The translations under genes and the position numbers were made by a program. Positions 55,901 through 64,000 of a stretch of DNA of 64,000 bases are shown piece after piece. The stretch comes from Euglena gracilis (Eukaryota; Euglenida; Euglenophyceae; Euglenales). Location: positions 8,431,443 through 8,495,442 of the forward strand of contig CP154956.1 in assembly GCA_039621445.1 (NCBI GenBank), in the 5' to 3' direction. The notes beneath the pieces were generated by a model. That model did no database searches. It was not told where the DNA came from and was given only the letters and a program-made list of their open reading frames with translations. The first letter of the stretch is position 1, and each line of letters starts with the position of its first letter.

Positions 55901-58900
55901 TTACCATTTTTGTGTATACCCATCGGGTAATCGTACTCCAAGCCTGTTGGCTTCTCGAAGCAGAAAATTCTGGAGGTTATCCCAGAAGAAAAGTGGCAAC
56001 ATTGCCGGCCAGATCCAAAAATTTAGGCGGGGGTGGTTGCATTGAACCTGTGGGGGTATCCCCGGATAAATGGCAGGATCTGCCTTAGTGTGCCAACCTG
56101 AGACTCGCGCTCGGATGGTGAATGGCCTTAAAACTTCTCTTACCCAATCGGTAAATTCCATTTGATAGGCCTCAGGGGGGTATTCAGGCAACAAAAAGGT
56201 AAAATTTGGTCGATTCGGCAGGCTTTGTGCCGAAAAAAGTGGGTATATCACCCTGTCCCAATCGGAGTCTTGAAAAATGTATGGCACTTTGGCCTTGCCT
56301 GCTGACTCGACTGCGAGTCGGACAGCTGCGCTGTCAAGATGAAAATCTTTTGCGATTCCGTCTGTGTGGTAGCTGTGTACAGCTTTAAACTTCTTGAACT
56401 GATAAAAGTTGATTTGGGACTTATAGTCCTGCTTGAATTTGACCAGATGGTCTTCATTTTCTGGTATGACTCTAGACATACCGCCAGTGGCAGGTAACCA
56501 GAATTCTGCCTGTAGGCAGTTGATACAGCGGACAGGTATGTCCTTATCATAATCGTTTTCCGTCCAGCGGAAATTGTCCATATTGGACCATGTAAGTAGG
56601 CAATCGCCACAAACCAATGCTGCGCAATTGCGCACATAAGCATCATGGTGGAAGCTTATGCTGTCCGGGTTGCGTGTGCAGATATGTACTGCGGGCATGT
56701 CGTTTCGTAGCCTATGGCATGCTGTACATAACCACAATAGTGGATCATTGTCCTGGAAATACAGGACGAAATTTCCTCCAAAATATTGGGCTAATACCCT
56801 TGGAGATTTTGCATTCCAAAAACGCCAAGTGTGGCTGGTCGTGAAAATTCCGGGTTGGTCCCGGTGGAACAGGGGCTTGATCCACTTGTTCAGCCAGGGG
56901 TCACTGCTATTGCGGATCATATTGATCCTAGCCTGGCGAGTGTTGAGGGGGTCTACTCTGGACAGTACGTCCTCAGTCCAAAATGGCTCATCGGCCTCGT
57001 GAGGGACATTTGACCGAATCGGTCTGATTGTGGGTTTGCGTTTAGGGCCTTCAGAGGTTGCAGCCACATAGCTGGCCATGGGTATCGTAGGCCTATGGCC
57101 TGTGCCAGAGCCATCTCCACCAGAAGGTGGTGGCTCATCATCCCGCCGCTGTTCAGCGGGCTTGCAGCTTTCGGCTGAGAGTTTAGCCGTAGGCTTCTTA
57201 TGCCTGCCATATCGGCATTCTTCCCGAGGGTCTGCCGGAGGCAGTGGTCTTTCCGCCGTTGGCGGTTTCGGGGTTGCCGGTTTGGCAGGAGGTGCCGATG
57301 CTGCCGGTTTTGCAGGAGGCGGTTGCATTTCTGCCGTTGGCGGTGTTGGTGCAGCTGGTTTAGCTGCTGGAACATCCAACTGCATTGAAGTTGTAGCCGT
57401 AGGCTGTACGGCTGTTGAGCTGCTATATGCAGCAGTAACCCTTTGGGTTTCGGGAGGGGATGTGGCTGGTGAGCCTCGAGGTGTCAGTACTGCTGATACT
57501 GCGGACATCGCCGCCGTCAGACCCTGTAACACACCACCTAAAACACCTGTAGGTATTGTGGGTGATGCGACAGGTTCTGTCGGGGTTGGTGCCGTTGGCA
57601 CTGCGGGTAAGGATAGGGGTGGTACCGGAGGTACCGGTGGCCGTTCGGCTTCGGATGTAGGAGATTCCGTCTCTGAGCTGACATCTCCTTCAGGCGGAAG
57701 GGGTGTCCTGGAGCGCATTGGGACTGGAGGAAGGGTTGATGCCTGAGGTTCATCAGCACATATGTCTTCCAGGCCTTCCATGCGGTCTTCACCGCCCTCA
57801 CCATCACTCTCCTCACTGTCCTCCACCTTTTCTGGTGAAGCGGCAGGGGCTGCTGGCTGTTCCGCTATAGCGGTGGGCACAGTTGTTGGTTGCGCAATCG
57901 CGTTGGTGGGGGGTGCCGCAGTAGCGGGCTGGGGTGAAGAGGTAGCGACAGAAGATTGACTCTCCTGAAATACCTTAGGGATAAATGGTTCCGCAGTAGC
58001 CGATAGGCTGGAACCTAGGTAACGCCGACCGCGGCCGAAGACGGGTGGCGGCATCTCACCAGGAATACCCTGGGGACCAGGCGTTGCCGATTGCGGCTGC
58101 GTTGTGAGTACTGCTGCCGGTTGCGGCTGTGTTGAGGGTTCCGACGACGGAACTTCCGAAGCCGTTTGCGGCTTTGGGACAGGTGCCTGTGGCACCTGTC
58201 TTTTCCGTAATCGGAAAAGATCCCATGGTTTCCTTTCGTCTTCAACCATTCTGTGGTTGAAGCGCAGGAGGGGTAGGGCCATGCCCAGCTCGTTCCGTCT
58301 GCCGCCTTGGAAAAAAGGCTGGAATAGTGCTCTATCGAGCGTATCGCCGAATCGGCGTTTTTCATAATCGTCTATGCTTTCCTTCTTGAAACGGGGCCTG
58401 ATGGGGACGTAGTCCGGGGGAATTTCCCTATCGGGATTGAGATAATAATATAGCTCCATGATCTGGCACGTCCAAGCCCTGAACCAGAACTGCTGCAAAT
58501 ACAGCAGGAGTTGACGGTGGTTGCGTCGCCCGTTCGAGCTTTGGTGAACATCCTTTGAATTTCTGCAAAGGTGCAGGAGCATGATGCGCCTTGGCGCTGC
58601 ATGCGGGATATTGGCCTGTTGGCCTTCCTCGTCCTGGCCTTCGGCCTGTGGTTGAGTACTGCGTACTCCGAATCCCCAGAAGTCCACTGCAAACCTTTCA
58701 TGACAGTGGGTGCATCTGACGATATACGTCTGGGGGAAGCGGAGGTCAATATCGACCACTTCGAAGTGATAGGCATATTGCCAGTGGTAGAAGAATTGCG
58801 GATTGCTGCAGAACATGTTTTCTGCCAATTTGGCAATATTGTCAGGCAGTGGGTAGATTTCCCAGTCCAGGCCTTTTGGGCCTACACTGCGAATGCAGTC

Positions 58901-60544
58901 GAATAACTGCCGTAGCAGATCTTTACCTGTATTGTATCGGTCTTCCCGACCACAATCCAGATAAGGATAGCCACAGGAGTTCAGAAACCTGCCGAAATTT
59001 TGCGTGGGGTATCCCGCCCAGAACCAAACATGCCAGAATCCCGGCAGATCGTCCAGTATCGGACCGAGGATGACGTTGCCCTCATAGGCATACAGAGTTC
59101 CATCATGGCGGAACTCACGGTTACGCTCCAGATAGAGCTGTCGGGTGACGGTCACAACAGGAGAGGCGACCAAGATTGGGAGAGAAAGTTCGTTTTGGAA
59201 CTTTCGCATGGCCTCGAATGCGGGTTCATGGTTGCTTTGGATGTGCTCGAATAGAGCGTCCATGTGGTCCTCATAGACGTTTCGGTATTGGCCTTTCTGG
59301 CCTTTAGCTGGGGGTCGTTTGGGAGCACTTTTGGCTTTACCCTTGCCCGATCGGGCTTCCCTTCGGGCAATCTCTTCTCTGGCTTGTTTCCAAGCATGAG
59401 GGGTGAGATTGGCTGCAAAACGAGGGCCTATAAAGATAGTATTTATATCGCTTGTGCGACCAATCAATTCCTGTGGGGCATAAGCCATTTTGGCTGCTGG
59501 GTAAGCTGCAGGTCGATCCTGCATGTCCGCCAATAGCGGTGGGTTATTGTCAGGGAGGGGTTCGCCTCTAGGCGGATCAATGTAGGTGGGGTTGCGTACA
59601 CGTTCGAGGATATCCTCGAAAATTTTTTTTACGCGTGCACGCTCTGCAGCTTCGTGCTCGACTTCTGCCCTATGGGCTCTTTGCGCCAGTTCGGCTTGTT
59701 CGAGCTGTTGTTGGGTGGGTTCAGGAACAAGCAGTACCTCGGTGGTGGCCTGTTGGCCTGGAGGTACCGGTGTTTCCTGGGGTGGTGTCGCCATTGGCGC
59801 TGTCACAGGCTGTGGCGCCATTGGCGCTGCTACAGGCTGTGACGCCGTTGGCGCTGCTGCGGCTACCGGTGCTGCTGACTTTGCTGGCACCGGTCTGGGG
59901 GGTTGCGCCATTGGTGCTGGCTTCGCCGCAGCGGCATACGGTACGGGCACGGGAGGGGGTGCGGCCTGTTGGCCACCCGATGCCTGCCGTTGCTGTGCAG
60001 GGGTAGCCTGTCTGGCTGGGGCTGGGGCAGGGGCCGGGGGTTTCGGTCTCCCCATTGGGGATGAATATTCTGGCCTGCCCCGTTTACTACCTAAGTCTGC
60101 TGGCCTGTACGGCTGCGACGCATATCTGCGTTCCGTAGACCGTGGGCCCTGGAGCTGTTCCCTGGTAGTACTGGATGGCTTGCTGAGGCGATGTGAAGCG
60201 AGGTGCTGGGATAGTTCAGGTGCCGTTGGCACATCCTCTTCCACGGCCATTCGGCCTTCGGCCTCGGCTCGCTCCACGTCCTCAGCCCAGGAGATAGGCT
60301 CCTGGGCCATCGGCTGCTCCCGTTGTGGGGGCAGATTACTTCCAGCCACCAGGTGGTCTGAGAATGGATATTGTGGTTGTGCCGTTGACGGTTGCGTCAT
60401 TGGCTCCAACGCGTATTGCGTTGATGGTTCCCGATATTCGGGTGGTGGTGGTCTCGGCATACGAGTTGGGGACTGGGCATCGCAAAAAATTCGCGATGGC
60501 TGCACCGTTGGTGCTGGGATGTCTCCCATCTCGCATTCCTCCAC
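55901..60544 (-). CDS. Element F accessory aORF2: 1547-aa Pro-rich protein with two conserved Cys/aromatic domains
   Basis: Best copy of the accessory protein. Residues 1-330 are Pro/Ala/Gln-rich. After a basic stretch (RSGKGKAKSAPKR) comes the middle domain at about 440-650: LYAYEGN, LPGFWHVWFWAGYPTQNFG, YPLPDNI, VVDIDLRFPQTY, CTHCHE, DFWGFG. Then RIMLLHLCRN, FWFRAWTCQIMELYYYLN, a long Pro-rich linker with GVLGGVLQGLTAAMSAV (about 1000), and the Cys/His domain at about 1265-1350: WLCTACHR, AVHICTR, FHHDAYVRNCAALVCGDC, PVRCINC. The C-terminal domain ends NHPRLNFWIWPAMLPLFFW. No signal peptide or hydrophobic membrane span. Upstream coding (aORF1) joins by a frameshift near 60555. Function unknown; zinc binding is inferred from Cys/His spacing. 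Confidence 0.85.
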   Translation of the reverse strand: MEECEMGDIPAPTVQPSRIFCDAQSPTRMPRPPPPEYREPSTQYALEPMTQPSTAQPQYPFSDHLVAGSNLPPQREQPMAQEPISWAEDVERAEAEGRMAVEEDVPTAPELSQHLASHRLSKPSSTTREQLQGPRSTERRYASQPYRPADLGSKRGRPEYSSPMGRPKPPAPAPAPARQATPAQQRQASGGQQAAPPPVPVPYAAAAKPAPMAQPPRPVPAKSAAPVAAAAPTASQPVAAPMAPQPVTAPMATPPQETPVPPGQQATTEVLLVPEPTQQQLEQAELAQRAHRAEVEHEAAERARVKKIFEDILERVRNPTYIDPPRGEPLPDNNPPLLADMQDRPAAYPAAKMAYAPQELIGRTSDINTIFIGPRFAANLTPHAWKQAREEIARREARSGKGKAKSAPKRPPAKGQKGQYRNVYEDHMDALFEHIQSNHEPAFEAMRKFQNELSLPILVASPVVTVTRQLYLERNREFRHDGTLYAYEGNVILGPILDDLPGFWHVWFWAGYPTQNFGRFLNSCGYPYLDCGREDRYNTGKDLLRQLFDCIRSVGPKGLDWEIYPLPDNIAKLAENMFCSNPQFFYHWQYAYHFEVVDIDLRFPQTYIVRCTHCHERFAVDFWGFGVRSTQPQAEGQDEEGQQANIPHAAPRRIMLLHLCRNSKDVHQSSNGRRNHRQLLLYLQQFWFRAWTCQIMELYYYLNPDREIPPDYVPIRPRFKKESIDDYEKRRFGDTLDRALFQPFFQGGRRNELGMALPLLRFNHRMVEDERKPWDLFRLRKRQVPQAPVPKPQTASEVPSSEPSTQPQPAAVLTTQPQSATPGPQGIPGEMPPPVFGRGRRYLGSSLSATAEPFIPKVFQESQSSVATSSPQPATAAPPTNAIAQPTTVPTAIAEQPAAPAASPEKVEDSEESDGEGGEDRMEGLEDICADEPQASTLPPVPMRSRTPLPPEGDVSSETESPTSEAERPPVPPVPPLSLPAVPTAPTPTEPVASPTIPTGVLGGVLQGLTAAMSAVSAVLTPRGSPATSPPETQRVTAAYSSSTAVQPTATTSMQLDVPAAKPAAPTPPTAEMQPPPAKPAASAPPAKPATPKPPTAERPLPPADPREECRYGRHKKPTAKLSAESCKPAEQRRDDEPPPSGGDGSGTGHRPTIPMASYVAATSEGPKRKPTIRPIRSNVPHEADEPFWTEDVLSRVDPLNTRQARINMIRNSSDPWLNKWIKPLFHRDQPGIFTTSHTWRFWNAKSPRVLAQYFGGNFVLYFQDNDPLLWLCTACHRLRNDMPAVHICTRNPDSISFHHDAYVRNCAALVCGDCLLTWSNMDNFRWTENDYDKDIPVRCINCLQAEFWLPATGGMSRVIPENEDHLVKFKQDYKSQINFYQFKKFKAVHSYHTDGIAKDFHLDSAAVRLAVESAGKAKVPYIFQDSDWDRVIYPLFSAQSLPNRPNFTFLLPEYPPEAYQMEFTDWVREVLRPFTIRARVSGWHTKADPAIYPGIPPQVQCNHPRLNFWIWPAMLPLFFWDNLQNFLLREANRLGVRLPDGYTQKW

Positions 60545-61611
60545 TGGGGGCTATGCTCCCGCATGTATTCGGTGAATGCACCTGCGTGGTGGCGTATCCG
60601 CGGGATAGGCGGCACTGGAATACCCAGTGTACGCATGCTGACCTCAGGGGGATATTCCCCGGGCATGAAGTACACTTTTCCTGTCATCAAAGTCTGGCCA
60701 CATGCGCACCATTGTGCAATAGGCCTATTGGCCAGGCCCAGAATTTGACGACAGTGGGTATCCAACAGCACCTGTACAGATGGGTCTACTCTCTCTAGGT
60801 TGCTGGCCCGCAAGGCCGTTCACAGAGTCTTCTCTGCGAGATTCACCAATTCTGCGGTGAAGGCGGGGTATGGCACCGTTGGTGCTGCCTGTGGCGTCTC
60901 ATGTGCCACAGGGATCGCGTAAGCGGATATACTACTGCTGCTAGCTGCGGTTTGAGCAGCGGGTTCCCGGACGGGATAAGCAGCAGGTTGGGGCATCGCC
61001 TGTACGGCGTGTACTTGATGTGGGGTACCCTGTACGGGTTGAGATTGGGGTTGGGATTGGGGTTGCTGAGATGTAACATACTGTGGGGTATACAGGATGG
61101 GAGGTGAGGGCCCAGGCATGGCGTAATGCGCCTGCTCCATTGGAGGTGCCTGTCCCTGCCTCGCATACTGTTGTTGTTCCATTGGAACTTGGTGTACCTG
61201 CTGGGGTTGTGACTGTTCCATTGGAACTTGATATGCCTGTTGAGGCTGTGCCGCATATGCAGCTCCCATTGGCACAGAGGCCGCATAAGCGACAGGTGGC
61301 GGTTGCGCCTGAGATGGGGGCGGCATTTGTGCCTGAGAGGGGGGCGGCATTTGTGCCTGAGAGGGGGCTGACATATGTGACTGAGAGGGATATGGCATTT
61401 GTGCCTGAACCATTTGAGGGGGGGGGGGTGGCATTTGTGCCTGAGCCGCATAAGCGGCTGGAGGGGGTTGATATACCGCATATGCGGGCGCCCCTTGGGC
61501 TGGGGGTGCCGCCGCATAGGCGTGTTGGGGGTAGGGAGGGATGGCATACTGTATAGGGGGCGGACCGGGGCCGCGCCCTGGGTCTTGCATTGGTCCAGGG
61601 ACCGAAAGCAT
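60545..61611 (-). pseudogene. Element F accessory aORF1 part (one stop, one shift)
   Basis: ATG taken at 61611 (MLSVPGPM), 57 bases after pol. Residues 1-230 are a Pro/Gln/Ala/Tyr-rich low-complexity region with repeats such as AQMPPPSQ. A TGA at 60820-60822 stands where N1 and H have Arg (EKTL-stop-TALRAS). Reading continues in the same frame through TALRASNLERVDP, LLDTHCRQILGLA, AQWCACGQTLMTGKVYF and YMREHSP. A one-base change in a G run near 60555 then leads into aORF2 (IFCDAQSPTRMPR, matching IFARPPSPQRMPP in N1). Confidence 0.78.
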
Positions 61612-61667
61612 GAATTGGGTTTGGGAGAAAAACACAGGGAGGGGAGGAAAAGGCCTATAAGCCGATT

Positions 61668-64000
61668 TCAAAAATTATTCACAGAAACGTCGATTTTATT
61701 TCTTTTATTCCGGAGCTTCCAGTCCTGTTGGACATAACCAATAAAACTGGAGGCTGGCTCCCAGGTGTCCTCCTCTGGCCCATAGCCTTTCCACCTGACC
61801 TTCCAGTAGTGGACTCCTCGATCAATTTTGTGATCGAGAATTTTGTCCACCACAAAATCATCCGTTTCGGGTAACTTGGAACGGGGCTTGAAATAAAGGC
61901 ACGGTAGTGCTTTGCCATTAGGCGGGGAAAGATATGGCTTGAAATCATCCATGTGAACATCCTCGATCCTGTTGGGCAGTGCCACCCTATAGCCGCCACT
62001 GTTACCAACGCGTTCGAGAATTTCACAGGGCCCGAGCCAGAGGGGGTCTAGCTTGGAAGCTTGCATACGGATTCGGCTATTCCGAACCCATACGCGATCA
62101 CCAGCACTATAGCCAGGTGATTTGAATTCTTGTAAAAATTTATTTCTCTTTTGAGAATGGATATCAGTAATGCGTTTCTGAACAGTAGTTCTGAGAGACT
62201 CTACCTCAGAGAACCATGTCTCACAGGTTACGCTACTTCGAGCTGGTCTCTCTGATGGTATATCACCAATTGCTGGGGGGTCTCGCCCAAAAACAATTTT
62301 ATATGGGGAGTGGGGTAAAACTAAACCCGGTAGGGTGTTTATATAAAATACGGACCATGGCAAAACCTGGACCCAGGCCTGGCGCGAATCAGCCAGTTGA
62401 AGACGGAGCATATTTACAACAGCTTTCACTGCTGCCTCGGCGCGGCCATTGCCCTTCGGGCGATATATAATGGAAAAATGCTGTTCGATTCCCAGTAAAC
62501 CACATAGGGTTGTGAAGAATCGAGAGGAGATCAAATGATCTTGATCACTGACAATCTCATTCGGTAAGCCCATTAGGCATATGCACTTCTCCATAAATAT
62601 CTGCGCTAAAATTTGCGCGGTCAACCCTGCCTTTTGGCATGGAATGGCTACTATGTACACACTCAGCCTACAGACGACAACAAAAACATAATCGTAAATT
62701 TTGCCGTCTGATCCTTTGCAAGGTTCTAATTCCAGAAAATCCATGCAGAGGGACGTAAAAATGTCAGGGGGTACGGGGAAAAAGTCCAGCGTACCAGGGG
62801 GGGTACCTCTGCGCGGTTTTACCGCTTGACAAATTTGGCACCGTTGCGAAATTTGCAAGCAGCGCGAATGCAAATCGTTTTCTTTCAGGGTTGTACAGTA
62901 CCTGCGACCCACCAAAGAAAGAAGTTTGGGGGCCCCAGGGTGACCTTGGTTGTGATAACACAAAAGTACTTCATCAACCAAGTCACGGGGTATACAATAT
63001 TTATATCCCGCATCATCGCGGTAAACCAACCGTAAAGGGGAAAGGGAATAATTATGTACAACCTCGCCATTGCGCAGTCTGTGCACTATCGTGCTATATA
63101 CAGGGTCATGGGAATAATCCCATTCGCGAAAGAAGAGGGGGGAAGGAGATTCAGATCGCGTAATGCGACGGGGACCAGGTGTGCGGCCTCGCCGCCTTCT
63201 CCCCCGTATAGGAGAGACTGGCAACGAACGAAAAATCGATGAAACGGGAAAAGAATCCAACATATCGTCGGCTGCGTCATATCGACGTGCGAATTCATCA
63301 GCCTCTTGGCTTCCATGAAAGGTGGCATCACCTTCATCCGGGTTACCGGGGTAATGCCAGGGTGCTCGACTGAGCGGGTCTGCTACTTTTTGTGTATGGC
63401 CAGGGGTATATACAACCACTAGGTTGAACTGGCTCAAAAATTCATGCCATCGGCATCTTCGGCCTACGGATGACATGGCTTTGTTCAGATCCTCGGTATA
63501 CCAGTGTTGAAGACTCTCATGGTCAGTCAACACCAATATTTGCACCAAGGAGCTGGCGACCCAGCTACGGAATGTTTGCAAAATAAGTACGATTGCGTAC
63601 GTTTCCTTCTCACGGATACTCCATTTGACTTGGCCTTTGCCATCTTCACCTTGTAGCTTTCTACTGAAGAATGCTACAGGGCGTAATTCGTTAGCCGCGT
63701 TATGCTGGCTTAGAACACCGCCTACAGCATAATCGCTGCTATCGACTTCTAGCACATAAGGCTTGTAGGGATCCGCGATGTCGAGTACGACATTTTCAAG
63801 CATTAGCTTTTTAATGCTCTCTAGAGCTTCACGCATATCTGCGTCCCATTTGATTTTGGTATTCTCGGGTGCGCGATTTTTGAGTTGCCTCGATAGAGGT
63901 ACCGCGATTTTCGCGAAATCTTTCATGTAAATCGCGTAATATTGGGCTAATCCCAAAAATCCTTTCAAATGGGTGATGGTCTTGATGACCTCAGGTGTCC
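61668..64000 (-). CDS. Element F pol: RNase H, integrase and chromodomain (partial, open)
   Basis: One open frame from the window edge to 61668, over 770 codons. It begins with the last part of reverse transcriptase ([20 protein letters not shown]), then RNase H ([47 protein letters not shown]), a basic linker, integrase (HNQGHPGAP with CQIC as the HHCC finger; D in [10 protein letters not shown] in [10 protein letters not shown] in KGNGRAEAA), GDRVWVRN, and the chromodomain ([28 protein letters not shown]). All catalytic residues are present. Known: this is the gypsy/chromovirus Pol order. The protein likely acts in the nucleus after reverse transcription. Confidence 0.95.
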   Translation of the reverse strand, partial: TPEVIKTITHLKGFLGLAQYYAIYMKDFAKIAVPLSRQLKNRAPENTKIKWDADMREALESIKKLMLENVVLDIADPYKPYVLEVDSSDYAVGGVLSQHNAANELRPVAFFSRKLQGEDGKGQVKWSIREKETYAIVLILQTFRSWVASSLVQILVLTDHESLQHWYTEDLNKAMSSVGRRCRWHEFLSQFNLVVVYTPGHTQKVADPLSRAPWHYPGNPDEGDATFHGSQEADEFARRYDAADDMLDSFPVSSIFRSLPVSPIRGRRRRGRTPGPRRITRSESPSPLFFREWDYSHDPVYSTIVHRLRNGEVVHNYSLSPLRLVYRDDAGYKYCIPRDLVDEVLLCYHNQGHPGAPKLLSLVGRRYCTTLKENDLHSRCLQISQRCQICQAVKPRRGTPPGTLDFFPVPPDIFTSLCMDFLELEPCKGSDGKIYDYVFVVVCRLSVYIVAIPCQKAGLTAQILAQIFMEKCICLMGLPNEIVSDQDHLISSRFFTTLCGLLGIEQHFSIIYRPKGNGRAEAAVKAVVNMLRLQLADSRQAWVQVLPWSVFYINTLPGLVLPHSPYKIVFGRDPPAIGDIPSERPARSSVTCETWFSEVESLRTTVQKRITDIHSQKRNKFLQEFKSPGYSAGDRVWVRNSRIRMQASKLDPLWLGPCEILERVGNSGGYRVALPNRIEDVHMDDFKPYLSPPNGKALPCLYFKPRSKLPETDDFVVDKILDHKIDRGVHYWKVRWKGYGPEEDTWEPASSFIGYVQQDWKLRNKRNKIDVSVNNF

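Larger units (their letters stand above)
54500..64000 (-). mobile_element. Element F: gypsy element with long intact accessory frame, 3' part
   Basis: 3' LTR 54500-54932 on the minus strand, polypurine tract 54933-54942, 3' non-coding region, accessory region and pol, which leaves the window at 64000. LTR and 3' region group it with N2; the coding parts are homologous to N1 and H. It has the fewest breaks of any element here: pol is fully open in the window, and the accessory region has one stop and one frameshift. Confidence 0.93.

Overview
This window is eukaryotic repeat DNA made almost entirely of large, mutually nested Ty3/gypsy-type LTR retrotransposons. Their integrases end in a chromodomain, so they are chromovirus-like. 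I see no ordinary host gene, no rRNA or tRNA gene and no prokaryotic signal. The organism cannot be named from this DNA. A large, transposon-rich protist or algal genome is my guess, because the elements are unusual and the flanking DNA holds retroelement remnants with DNA-methyltransferase-like domains.

Layout: (1) Element A, minus strand, runs from beyond the left edge to its 5' LTR at 7292-7719. (2) 7720-14543 is older flanking DNA with decayed methyltransferase-like and Dam-like fragments. Most of it lies in a ~3.6-3.7 kb tandem duplication (8165-11884 and 11889-15468). (3) Element H, plus strand, spans 14544-54224, with 429-bp LTRs and target duplication GGTGG. It is split inside gag by (4) element N1, minus strand, 18919-41416, with 315-bp LTRs and target duplication GAAAC. 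N1 is itself split in pol by (5) element N2, plus strand, 24668-33592, with 446-bp LTRs and target duplication CTTGT. (6) After 275 bp of flanking DNA comes element F, minus strand, from its 3' LTR at 54500-54932 to beyond the right edge.

Shared design: LTR (TGTGTACC...GTACACT), a primer-binding site TGGTAGCAGA matching initiator tRNA-Met, gag1 (coiled-coil protein), gag2 (gag core with two CCHC knuckles), a TAG stop with a conserved stem-loop, and then pol in the same frame. Pol contains aspartic protease, a Cys cluster, a Dam-methyltransferase-like domain, reverse transcriptase, RNase H, integrase and chromodomain. After pol, in the position where retroviruses carry env, there is a long accessory region (aORF1/aORF2) coding for a proline-rich protein with two conserved Cys/aromatic domains. 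A polypurine tract precedes the 3' LTR. H, N1 and F all have the accessory region. N2 has lost pol and the accessory region and looks like a gag-only non-autonomous derivative.

The most interesting points are the accessory region, the stop-codon hairpin, the Dam-like domain with an altered catalytic motif, doubled primer-binding sites, and an abundance of very short perfect hairpins with A/T-rich loops in coding and non-coding parts alike. Many reading frames carry stops or single-base indels. Some lie in homopolymers and could be assembly errors.
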